DNA from: Pseudomonas sp. Irchel 3A7
Lineage (GTDB): Bacteria; Pseudomonadota; Gammaproteobacteria; Pseudomonadales; Pseudomonadaceae
Assembly (NCBI RefSeq): GCF_900187565.1
Contig: NZ_FYED01000006.1
Span: 248,001 to 312,000, forward strand
DNA length: 64,000 bases
Direction: 5' to 3'
Position 1 is the stretch's first letter. Each line of letters starts with the position of its first letter. Under the pieces are notes generated by a model, which did no database searches, was not told the DNA's origin, and was given only the letters and a program-made list of their open reading frames with translations. Below are positions 28,285 to 36,638 of the stretch, piece after piece. The position numbers and the translations under genes are program-made.

Positions 28285-29712
28285 CTACAGGGTCAGGAAA
28301 CCGTCATACAGCCCATAGGCGGCCACCAGGGCGCCTATGACGACGGCTGCGAAAATCAGCTTCTCGACGTGGGTGAAAACCGGTTTGTTGACTTCGAGCT
28401 TGGCCTTGGCGAACAGGATCGCGCCGGGGGCATAGAGCAGGGCGGACAGCAGCAGGTATTTGACGCCGCCGGCATAGATCAGCCAGATCGCGTAAATCAG
28501 TGCGATAGCGCCGATGAACAGGTCTTTCTGGCGTTCAGCCCCGGCGTTTTCATAACTCTCGCCACGCATTGCAAGAAGAAAGGCGTAGGCCGCCGACCAC
28601 AGGTACGGCACCAGAATCATTGAGGTGGCGAGGTAAATCAGCGACAGGTAGGTGCTGGAGGAAAACAGGGTGATGATCAAGAACAACTGCACCATGGCGT
28701 TGGTCAGCCACAGGGCGTTGACCGGTACATGGTTGGCGTTTTCCTTTCGCAGGAACGCCGGCATGGTGTGGTCCTTGGCCGCGGCGAACATGATCTCCGC
28801 GCACAGCAGCACCCACGACAGCAGTGCCCCCAGTAGCGAAATGATCAGGCCGACGCTGATCAATATTGCACCCCAATCACCCACTACGTGCTTGAGCACG
28901 GCGGCCATCGACGGGTTCTGCAGTTTCGCCAGCTCCGGCTGGGTCATGATGCCCAGCGACAACACGTTCACCAAAACCAGGATCAGCAACACGGAAATGA
29001 AACCGATGACGGTGGCTTTACCGACATCACTGCGTTTTTCCGCACGCGCCGAGAAAATGCTCGCGCCTTCGATACCGATGAACACCCACACCGTGACCAG
29101 CATCATGTTGCGCACCTGGTTCATCACGCTGCCCAGGTCGGGGTTTTTCAAGCCCCAGATGTCGGCGGTGAAGATATCCAGCTTGAAAGCGAAGAGCGCA
29201 ATCAGCACAAACAGCAGCAACGGTACGATCTTGGCTACCGTGGTCACCAGGTTGATGAACGCTGCTTCCTTGATCCCCCGCAACACGAGCCAATGCACGG
29301 CCCACAGCAGCACTGATGCGCCGATCACGGCGGCAGGCGTATTACCTTCTCCAAATACCGGAAAGAAGTAGCCCAGGGTGCTGAACAAGAGTACGAAGTA
29401 GCCGACGTTTCCCAGCCAGGCGCTGATCCAGTAGCCCCAGGCCGATGAAAAACCCATGTAGTCACCGAACCCGGCCTTGGCATAGGCGTAGACACCGCCA
29501 TCAAGGTCAGGTTTGCGGTTGGCGAGGGTCTGGAAAACGAAGGCCAGAGTCAACATACCCACGGCGGTGATCGCCCAGCCGATCAGTACGGCACCGACGT
29601 CAGCGCTGGCGGCCATGTTCTGCGGCAAGGAGAAAATCCCGCCACCGATCATCGAGCCGACAACCAAGGCTATAAGTGCACCGAGACGCAATTTTCCGGG
29701 GGATTCTGACAT
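28285..29712 (-). CDS. arcD: Arginine/ornithine antiporter
   Basis: A 475-residue APC-superfamily permease that exchanges external arginine for internal ornithine. The glycine-rich GSMIGGGIFSLP in helix 1 and repeated hydrophobic helices are clear. The ATG at 29712 has GGAGG 4 bp upstream; an ATG at 29724 would contain the RBS and is rejected. It is the first gene of arcDABC, with an ANR-type box 61 bp upstream. A colinear paralogue lies divergently at 30133. Confidence 0.94.
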   Translation of the reverse strand: MSESPGKLRLGALIALVVGSMIGGGIFSLPQNMAASADVGAVLIGWAITAVGMLTLAFVFQTLANRKPDLDGGVYAYAKAGFGDYMGFSSAWGYWISAWLGNVGYFVLLFSTLGYFFPVFGEGNTPAAVIGASVLLWAVHWLVLRGIKEAAFINLVTTVAKIVPLLLFVLIALFAFKLDIFTADIWGLKNPDLGSVMNQVRNMMLVTVWVFIGIEGASIFSARAEKRSDVGKATVIGFISVLLILVLVNVLSLGIMTQPELAKLQNPSMAAVLKHVVGDWGAILISVGLIISLLGALLSWVLLCAEIMFAAAKDHTMPAFLRKENANHVPVNALWLTNAMVQLFLIITLFSSSTYLSLIYLATSMILVPYLWSAAYAFLLAMRGESYENAGAERQKDLFIGAIALIYAIWLIYAGGVKYLLLSALLYAPGAILFAKAKLEVNKPVFTHVEKLIFAAVVIGALVAAYGLYDGFLTL

Positions 29713-29772
29713 GGTTGCCTCCATTGCGGGAAAAGAGAGAAAACAGAATAGTTTTCTTCACTAATCAAACAC

Positions 29773-29786
29773 CTGACTTGGGTCAA
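29773..29786 (-). promoter_or_regulatory. ANR/FNR-type box of the arc promoter
   Basis: On the minus strand the site reads TTGACCCAAGTCAG, fitting the ANR pattern TTGAY-N4-RTCAR of arc promoters. A -10-like TATTCT lies at 29750-29745. The implied start near 29738 puts the box centre about 41.5 bp upstream, the usual class II distance. This supports oxygen-limited activation of arcDABC by ANR. No second box was found facing the divergent gene. The rest of the 420-bp gap (29713-30132) is AT-rich and has no gene. Confidence 0.75.
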
Positions 29787-30132
29787 TGCCGGATCACCAA
29801 GGCGCGTCAATGACTGATTGAATAAAACTCAGTCGATAAGTATTGATGCCGAGGAAGCCCTTTCCAGAGGCCTTGGCAAAGTGTGGTTTCTATTTATGGG
29901 GTTCATTGAAGTTTAGACGCTAGTTTGTTTTCGTGTTTTGTAAAGTTCGGTTCAAGCCAATAGTGACTTTTATCTACTTCCAATAAGAACGCTATTAAAT
30001 GCGACAGATTTAGCGTGATTAGGTATAAAAAATCCGCGATAAATGAACATTAATTGACGAACGTTATTACGCTTTAGCTGCTTAGCTTAAAACCAGTTTT
30101 GGACGGTTGCGTGACAGGCAGGGAGTACAGCG

Positions 30133-31560
30133 ATGTCGGATCCGACGCAAAAGCTTCGCTTGAGTGCGCTGATCGCTCTGGTAGTGGGCTCCATGATCGG
30201 TGGCGGGATTTTCTCTTTGCCACAGAACATGGCGGAGCGAGCCGATGCCGGCGCCGTGCTGATCGGTTGGGCCATCACCGCCGTTGGTATGTTGACCCTG
30301 GCCTTCGTCTTTCAGACCCTGGCCAATCGCAAGCCGGAGCTGAACTCCGGCGTGTATGCCTACGCCAAGGCCGGGTTCGGCGATTACATGGGATTTTCCT
30401 CGGCCTGGGGCTACTGGATCAGCGCCTGGCTGGGCAATGTGGGCTACTTCGTACTCTTGTTCAGCACCCTCGGTTACTTCTTTCCGGTATTTGGCCAAGG
30501 CAACACACCGGTTGCCATTGGTTGCGCCTCGGTCTTGTTGTGGGCGGTGCACTTTCTGGTCATGCGCGGCATCAAGGAAGCGGCGTTCATCAATCAGCTG
30601 ACCACCGTGGCCAAGGTCGTGCCGCTGATCATGTTTATTGTCATTGCCGCCGTGGCCTTCAAGGCCGACGTCTTTACCCGCGACATCTGGGGGCGCAGCA
30701 ACCCCAACTTCGGCAGTGTGATGGACCAGGTACGCAACATGATGCTGGTGACGGTCTTCGTCTTCATTGGCATCGAAGGCGCCAGTGTCTATTCGGCCAG
30801 GGCAGAGAAACGTGAGGATGTCGGCCGGGCAACGGTCATCGGCTTTTTCGGCGTGCTGGCACTGCTGGTGATGGTGAACGTGTTGTCGCTGGGGATCATG
30901 AGCCAGCCGCAATTGGCCAACCTGCAGAACCCGTCGCTGGCCGCGGTGCTTGAACACATTGTCGGCCCCTGGGGAGCGTTGCTGATCAGCATCGGGTTGG
31001 CGATTTCCCTGCTCGGTGCCTTGTTGTCATGGGCGCTGCTGTGCGCCGAGATACTGTTCGCCACAGCGAAGGACCGGACCATGCCGGCCTTCCTGACCAG
31101 GGAAAACGCCAATCACGTGCCGGTCAATGCGTTGTGGCTGACCAATGGGATGATTCAGCTTTTCCTGCTGATCACACTGTTTTCCGCCGGTACCTACACC
31201 AGCCTGATCTACCTCGCGTCCTCGATGATCCTGGTGCCGTACCTGTGGTCGGCGGCGTATGCGGTGCTGTTGAGCGGGCGCGGCGAAACCTATGAAAATG
31301 CTTCGTCGGAACGGGCCAAGGATCTTTTGATCGGCGGCGTAGCGCTCGGTTACGCAACGTGGTTGTTGTATGCCGGCGGGGTGAAATACCTGCTGCTCTC
31401 GGCATTGCTGTACGCACCCGGAGTGATTTTGTTCGCCAAGGCCAAACATGAGCAAGGCCAGCCGTTGTTTACCCCTATCGAAAAGGCAATCTTCACCTGT
31501 GTGATCACCGGGGCCGGGCTGGCGGCTTATGGGTTGTATAACGGTCTTTTGTCGTTGTGA
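30133..31560 (+). CDS. ArcD-type amino acid antiporter, second copy
   Basis: A 475-residue APC permease aligning without gaps to the arcD product, about three quarters or more identical by eye. The GSMIGGGIFSLPQNMA and GYWISAWLGNVGYFVLLFSTL segments are shared. Differences concentrate around residues 165-210 and in the last 40 residues. It is divergent from arcD across a 420-bp AT-rich gap and apparently lacks an ANR box of its own. It could be an arginine/ornithine exchanger used under other conditions, or one with another substrate such as agmatine or lysine. An RBS GGGAG precedes the ATG. Confidence 0.9.
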   Translation: MSDPTQKLRLSALIALVVGSMIGGGIFSLPQNMAERADAGAVLIGWAITAVGMLTLAFVFQTLANRKPELNSGVYAYAKAGFGDYMGFSSAWGYWISAWLGNVGYFVLLFSTLGYFFPVFGQGNTPVAIGCASVLLWAVHFLVMRGIKEAAFINQLTTVAKVVPLIMFIVIAAVAFKADVFTRDIWGRSNPNFGSVMDQVRNMMLVTVFVFIGIEGASVYSARAEKREDVGRATVIGFFGVLALLVMVNVLSLGIMSQPQLANLQNPSLAAVLEHIVGPWGALLISIGLAISLLGALLSWALLCAEILFATAKDRTMPAFLTRENANHVPVNALWLTNGMIQLFLLITLFSAGTYTSLIYLASSMILVPYLWSAAYAVLLSGRGETYENASSERAKDLLIGGVALGYATWLLYAGGVKYLLLSALLYAPGVILFAKAKHEQGQPLFTPIEKAIFTCVITGAGLAAYGLYNGLLSL

Positions 31561-31689
31561 GCGCTGCGGAGGTTTCAAACTACACTGAAGTGGGGCTGGA
31601 AACGGCCTACCCTGTCAAAGCGGTTCAGTATCGGTTGGCAGGGGACCCGGACGGCAACACCAGGACCCGAGTCCGACGAGGTTGGACCC

Positions 31690-32349
31690 ATGCAAAGCAT
31701 TGCAGAAAAAAAGCGCGCACCGGTGCTCGATCCCATTGACCGCGTCTCGGAGGTGATCTTCGGCCTGCTCATGGCGATGACCTTCACCGGAACGATCAGC
31801 GTGGTGACGACGGATCAGGAAGCTGAACGGGTCATGATGATTGCCGCGCTCGGCTGCAACCTCGCCTGGGGGCTCGCCGATGCGGCCATGTATTTGCTGC
31901 GGGTGCTGATCGAGCGCAGTCGCAACCGCACACTGCTTGCCAGCCTGCGCGGCGGCGTGGATGCAACCACCGGGCAAACGCTGATTGCTGATGCGCTGCC
32001 ACCGCGGATCGCTTCGGCGGCCGGCGCCGACGGGCTGGAAATGTTGCGCCAACGCTTGCTCGAGGCACCCGCCGCCTCAGCACCACGCCTTGGCACGGAT
32101 GATTTCAAGGGCGCTTTTGGCGTGTTTTTGCTGGTCGTACTCTCGACGTTCCCGCTCGTGGTGCCTTTCATGGTGCTGGACCAGACAATGCTGGCGGTGC
32201 GCGTCTCCAATCTGATCGGCGTCGGGATGCTGTTCGTGGCGGGCTGGATTCTTGCGCGCTACGCAGGTGTAAGACCTTTGCTGGGCGCCATTACCCTGGC
32301 CATCGCCGGTTCGTTGCTGATCGTCGCGATCATCGCGCTCGGCGGTTGA
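31690..32349 (+). CDS. VIT1/CCC1-like membrane protein
   Basis: A 219-residue membrane protein with about five hydrophobic segments (near 20-40, 50-72, 145-165, 170-190 and 195-218) and a polar middle region. The N-terminal pattern DRVSEVIFGLLMAMTFTGT and CNLAWGLADAAMYLL recall the VIT/CCC1 (DUF125) family of iron or manganese transporters, but several acidic metal ligands of true VIT1 proteins are not obvious. A GAGGTTGGACCC leader precedes the ATG. The PPK2 gene follows 86 bp downstream on the same strand. Confidence 0.6.
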   Translation: MQSIAEKKRAPVLDPIDRVSEVIFGLLMAMTFTGTISVVTTDQEAERVMMIAALGCNLAWGLADAAMYLLRVLIERSRNRTLLASLRGGVDATTGQTLIADALPPRIASAAGADGLEMLRQRLLEAPAASAPRLGTDDFKGAFGVFLLVVLSTFPLVVPFMVLDQTMLAVRVSNLIGVGMLFVAGWILARYAGVRPLLGAITLAIAGSLLIVAIIALGG

Positions 32350-32435
32350 ACAGACATCATTCTTCAAGAGCCTGTAGCCGTACCGCAGGGTCGTCCCGTC
32401 GGTTGTCAGTGACCTGCATTCGTGAGGTATTGATC

Positions 32436-33257
32436 ATGGCAAAAGATAAAAAAAACCCGCAGAAAAAGCCGTCCGCGCAAAGCCCGAAACTCAAGAACCA
32501 GGACTATCTGGATCAGTTGCGGCGCTTGCACGTTGAGCTGGTCAAGTTGCAGGAATGGGTCGTTAAAGAGGGCATCAAGGTCTGTATCGTCTTCGAAGGG
32601 CGCGACGGAGCCGGCAAGGGCGGGACGATCAAGGCACTGACCGACCGGGTCAGTCCGCGGGTCTTTCGCGTCGTCGCGTTGCCTGCGCCGACCGAACGCG
32701 AGAAGAGCCAGATGTACATGCAACGCTACCTGCCGCACCTGCCCGCGGCCGGCGAAGTGGTGATCTTCGACCGCAGTTGGTACAACCGCGCGGGCGTCGA
32801 GCGCGTAATGGGTTTTTGCACCGACGATCAGCTGGACAAGTTCCTGAAGTCGGTTCCCCTGGTGGAGCGCGCCATCGTCGAATCCGGTGTGATCCTGCTC
32901 AAGTACTGGCTGGAGGTCAGCCAGGAAGAACAGACCCGCCGACTCGAGGCGCGCATCAAGGACGGGCGCAAGATCTGGAAACTGTCACCGATGGACCTGA
33001 AGTCCTACAGCCGCTGGTATGAATACTCCCGTGCCCGCGACGACATGTTCCAGGCGACCGATACCGACTATGGGCCATGGTTGGTGGCCGATTCAAACGA
33101 CAAACGCCGGGCCCGCCTCAACATCATCACCGACTTGCTCAGCCGCATTCCCTACAAAGATGTGAAGCGCGAACAGGTAACGTTGCCCAAGCGACAGAAA
33201 CCGGGCGGTTACCGTGAACCGGATTACCCGTTCCGGCGCATTCCGGAAAAATTCTGA
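32436..33257 (+). CDS. ppk2: Polyphosphate kinase 2 (PPK2)
   Basis: A 273-residue P-loop kinase that uses polyphosphate to phosphorylate nucleoside phosphates. The Walker A motif is FEGRDGAGKGG (about residues 53-63), the lid/Walker B region is VVIFDRSWYNRAGVERVMGF, and the basic KDGRKIWKLSPMDLKS follows. A single PPK2 domain of this length fits the class I, NDP-phosphorylating type, but I cannot exclude NMP specificity. The ATG at 32436 after GTGAGG is chosen. The open frame back to 32346 overlaps the previous gene and gives an unlikely N-terminus. Confidence 0.9.
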   Translation: MAKDKKNPQKKPSAQSPKLKNQDYLDQLRRLHVELVKLQEWVVKEGIKVCIVFEGRDGAGKGGTIKALTDRVSPRVFRVVALPAPTEREKSQMYMQRYLPHLPAAGEVVIFDRSWYNRAGVERVMGFCTDDQLDKFLKSVPLVERAIVESGVILLKYWLEVSQEEQTRRLEARIKDGRKIWKLSPMDLKSYSRWYEYSRARDDMFQATDTDYGPWLVADSNDKRRARLNIITDLLSRIPYKDVKREQVTLPKRQKPGGYREPDYPFRRIPEKF

Positions 33258-33299
33258 GTGCTCCGTTCAAGCGAATCTGCGTTTTTTTGACGAGGGGCT

Positions 33300-35081
33300 A
33301 TGAGCCATTCAGATGCTTCGCCACCGCTGCCGGAACCGGGCCGGATCGCGCGCAAGGAGTCGGGCGCCGATCAAACCGGCTGGCGCCGCTGGCTGCCGGG
33401 GCTGCGAACCCTGCGCAGTTACAAGATGGCGTGGTTGCAGCACGATATCGTCGCCGGCCTGGTGCTGACCACCATGCTGGTGCCGGTCGGTATCGCCTAC
33501 GCCGTGGCCTCGGGCGTACCCGGCATCTATGGGCTGTATGCGACCATCGTTCCGTTGCTGGCTTATGCGCTGTTCGGTCCCAGCCGGATTCTGGTACTGG
33601 GCCCGGACTCGTCATTGGCGGCGGTGATCCTCGCCGTGATCTTGCCGTTGTCCGGCGGCGATCCGCAGCGTGCGGTGGCCCTGGCGGGCATGATGGCGAT
33701 CGTGTCCGGTACGGTGTGCATCCTGGCCGGCGTGGCGCGGCTGGGTTTTATTACCGAGTTGCTGTCCAAACCCATCCGCTATGGCTACATGAACGGCATC
33801 GCGCTGACGGTGCTGATCAGCCAACTGCCCAAGCTATTCGGCTTCTCGATCGAAACCGACGGTCCCCTGAGAAACCTCTGGGCCATCGTTTCGGCGGTGA
33901 TGGCGGGCAAGACTCATTGGGTCACGTTTGCAGTCGGCGCGGCGACCCTGGTGGTGATCCTGCTGCTCAAGGACAAAAAACGCGTGCCAGGCATCCTGAT
34001 CGCCGTGGTGGCGGCCACCGTCGCCGTGGGGATGCTGGATCTGGCGGCGCAAGGTGTGGCGGTACTCGGCTCACTGCCACAAGGCTTGCCGGCGTTTGAC
34101 ATTCCCTGGATCACCCGCGCCGATATCGTCCCGGTGTTGATCGGCGGTTGCGCCGTCGCCCTGGTCTCGTTCGCCGACACCAGCGTATTGTCACGAGTCT
34201 ACGCGGCGCGCACCCGGACCTACGTCGACCCGAACCAGGAGATGGTCGGGCTGGGTATCGCCAACCTGGCGGGCGGTTTGTTCCAGGGCTTCCCGATCAG
34301 CAGCAGTTCATCGCGCACCCCTGTGGCCGAGGCGGCGGGGGCCAGAACCCAACTGACCGGTGTCGTCGGCGCGCTGGCGGTTGCCCTATTGCTGATGGTG
34401 GCCCCGGACCTGTTGCAGAACCTGCCCACCAGCGCGTTGGCGGCGGTGGTGATCGCCTCGGCCATCGGCCTGATCGAAGTCAGCGACCTGCGCCGCATCT
34501 ACCGCATGCAGCGCTGGGAGTTCTGGCTGTCGATCGTCTGTACGGTGGGCGTGGCGGTGCTGGGGGCGATCGAGGGCATCGGCCTGGCGATTGTCATCGC
34601 GGTCATCGAATTCCTGTGGGATGCCTGGCGGCCGTACTCTGCGGTCCTTGGACGGGCCGAGGGCGTGCAGGGCTATCACGACACCAAACGCTATCCCGAC
34701 GCGCGCCTGATCCCCGGCCTGGTGCTGTTTCGCTGGGATGCACCGTTGTTTTTCGCCAATGCCGAACTGTTCCATGACCGGGTACTGGACGCCGTGGCCG
34801 ACTCGCCCACGCCCGTGCGCTGGCTGGTGGTGGCGGCGGAGCCGGTCACCAGTGTCGACGTGACGTCTGCCGACATGCTGGCCGAACTGGACGAAACCTT
34901 GCACGCGGCGGGCATCGAATTGTGCGTGGCCGAGATGAAGGATCCGGTCAAGGACAAGCTCAAGCGCTTCGGACTGTTCACGCGGTTTGGCGAAGACGCG
35001 TTTTTTGCGACCTTGGGCGCTGCGGTCAGCCGTTATCTTGAACTTCATCCGGTGGAGTGGGAGCAGGAGGATCGGGAATAG
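33300..35081 (+). CDS. SulP-family anion transporter with STAS domain
   Basis: A 593-residue inner-membrane transporter. The SulP core has about 12 helices, and GIAYAVASGVPGIYGLYATIVP matches the family signature. The cytosolic C-terminal STAS domain (about residues 470-575) holds VTSVDVTSADMLAEL. The family moves sulfate, bicarbonate or dicarboxylates; the specificity here is not determined. It starts 42 bp after PPK2 with GAGGGGCT as RBS, so the two may be co-transcribed. Confidence 0.9.
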   Translation: MSHSDASPPLPEPGRIARKESGADQTGWRRWLPGLRTLRSYKMAWLQHDIVAGLVLTTMLVPVGIAYAVASGVPGIYGLYATIVPLLAYALFGPSRILVLGPDSSLAAVILAVILPLSGGDPQRAVALAGMMAIVSGTVCILAGVARLGFITELLSKPIRYGYMNGIALTVLISQLPKLFGFSIETDGPLRNLWAIVSAVMAGKTHWVTFAVGAATLVVILLLKDKKRVPGILIAVVAATVAVGMLDLAAQGVAVLGSLPQGLPAFDIPWITRADIVPVLIGGCAVALVSFADTSVLSRVYAARTRTYVDPNQEMVGLGIANLAGGLFQGFPISSSSSRTPVAEAAGARTQLTGVVGALAVALLLMVAPDLLQNLPTSALAAVVIASAIGLIEVSDLRRIYRMQRWEFWLSIVCTVGVAVLGAIEGIGLAIVIAVIEFLWDAWRPYSAVLGRAEGVQGYHDTKRYPDARLIPGLVLFRWDAPLFFANAELFHDRVLDAVADSPTPVRWLVVAAEPVTSVDVTSADMLAELDETLHAAGIELCVAEMKDPVKDKLKRFGLFTRFGEDAFFATLGAAVSRYLELHPVEWEQEDRE

Positions 35082-35099
35082 CCCGCGCGCAATCTCCAC

Positions 35100-35201
35100 C
35101 TGTAGGAGCGAGCTTGCTCGCGAAGAACGTGAACGATAACGCGTAAAATCAGATGGCCAGTGGCGCCTTTAGGTTTTTCGCGAGCAAGCTCGCTCCTACA
35201 G
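35100..35201. repeat. REPIN doublet, variant CTGTAGGAGCGAGC
   Basis: A plus REP (35100-35125) and an inverted REP (35176-35201) of the TAGGAGCGAGCTTGCTCGC variant lie in the convergent gap between the SulP gene and the efflux outer-membrane gene. Confidence 0.9.
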
Positions 35202-35215
35202 TAGTGCAAGTCGGG

Positions 35216-36637
35216 TTATTTGCCGGACACGCTCAGCTCATCGGCCTTGCTCACCCACCCACCACCCGTTGCCTTGTACAAATCAATCATGGACGTGAAC
35301 ACCAAGGCTCGTGTCCGGGTGTAGTTCAACTCGGCATCGAACAGGCTGCGCTCGGCGTCCAGCACCTCGATGTAGTCGGTGTAGCCGTTGTCGTAGCGCA
35401 GCCGCGCGAACCGCGCGTAGGTTCGCAGCGCGTCGACCTGCCGCCCCTGGGAGGCCATCTGCTCGCGGGATTTACTGGACGCGATCAAGGCGTTTTCCAC
35501 ATCCCTGAAGGCCGATTGAATGGCCTGCTGGTACGTCAGCAAGGCTTGTTGCTGGAACGCTTCTGCCTGTTGCACCTGCCCGGCGATGCCGCCGGCGGTG
35601 AAGATCGGCATGCTCGCGGCCACGCCATAGGACCAGGTGGCGGCGGGCCCGGTGAACAGGTCCGAGAGCTGGTTGCTGACCGAACCCAGCAGGCCGGTCA
35701 GGGAAATCGTCGGGAAATACTGGGCCTTGGCGGCGCCGATCAGGGCGTTGGCCGAGATCAGGTTCAGCTCGGCCTGGCGCAGGTCGGGTCGCCGTTCCAG
35801 CAGGTCCGAAGGCAGGCCCGCCGGCACCGATGGAAGGACCAGTTGCCCCAGGTCACGCCCGCGAATGATCGGCCCCGGATTGCGGCCAAGCAGAACGGCC
35901 AACGCGTTTTCCTGCTGCGCCACCAGCGGTTCGAATTGCGCCACCGAGGCCAGGGTCCGCTCATATTCGGATTGGTTCTGCGCCAGTTCCATTTCGGAAA
36001 TGGTGCCGGCGCCGTAGCGCAGTTTGAAAATCTCGTAGGAATCTCCACGCACCTTGGCGGTGGTGCGGGCAATTTCCAGTTCCCGGTCCAGATCGCGCAG
36101 GGTCACGTAACTCGACGCCACCGAGGAGACCAGGCTCAACAGGACGCTGCGGCGACCTTCTTCCGAGGCCAGCAGATCGGCCCGGGCGGATTCGCTGAGG
36201 CGGCGCAAACGGCCCCAGATATCCAGTTCCCAGTTCACACTGAGGATGGCCTGATAGTTGTTGAACACCGGGTCGACGGAGGAATCCAGCGGCACCGGAC
36301 CGTTGTCCCGTGGCGAACGGGTCCGCTGGCCCTGGGCGCCGAGCCCGACTTGCGGGAACAACAGCGAACGTGTCTCGCCATAACGGCCCTGGAACTGCTC
36401 CACCCGCGCGGCGGCGATCTTGATGTCCTTGTTTTCGAGCAATGCAGTGCGGATCAGATCGTTGAGGACCGGGTCCCGGAATTGCTCCCACCACAGCGTG
36501 TTGGACAGGTCCCTGGCTTCCTTGTCCGCATAGCGATAAGCCGCGGGGGTGTCGATTTCCGGGTGTTGGTAATCCGGCCCCACCATGCAACCGGCCAGGC
36601 CCAGGCACAACAACAGTGGAAGAGGGGGCTTGCGCAT
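35216..36637 (-). CDS. RND efflux outer-membrane lipoprotein, OprM/NodT family
   Basis: A 473-residue outer-membrane factor of the TolC superfamily. The lipobox LAGC gives a lipidated Cys near residue 17, followed by MVGPDYQHPEI typical of OprM-like channels. Two duplicated helical halves follow. The ATG at 36637 comes one base after the permease stop and has GAGGGGGA as RBS; an in-frame ATG at 36652 is less likely. It is the last gene of a three-gene efflux operon and forms the exit duct for the pump. Confidence 0.92.
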   Translation of the reverse strand: MRKPPLPLLLCLGLAGCMVGPDYQHPEIDTPAAYRYADKEARDLSNTLWWEQFRDPVLNDLIRTALLENKDIKIAAARVEQFQGRYGETRSLLFPQVGLGAQGQRTRSPRDNGPVPLDSSVDPVFNNYQAILSVNWELDIWGRLRRLSESARADLLASEEGRRSVLLSLVSSVASSYVTLRDLDRELEIARTTAKVRGDSYEIFKLRYGAGTISEMELAQNQSEYERTLASVAQFEPLVAQQENALAVLLGRNPGPIIRGRDLGQLVLPSVPAGLPSDLLERRPDLRQAELNLISANALIGAAKAQYFPTISLTGLLGSVSNQLSDLFTGPAATWSYGVAASMPIFTAGGIAGQVQQAEAFQQQALLTYQQAIQSAFRDVENALIASSKSREQMASQGRQVDALRTYARFARLRYDNGYTDYIEVLDAERSLFDAELNYTRTRALVFTSMIDLYKATGGGWVSKADELSVSGK

Positions 36638-36638
36638 C

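Noticed and set aside
29800..30060. Second ANR box facing the arcD paralogue
   Set aside because: TTGA and TCA half-sites occur (for example TTGAATAAAACTCA near 29818), but with the wrong spacing.
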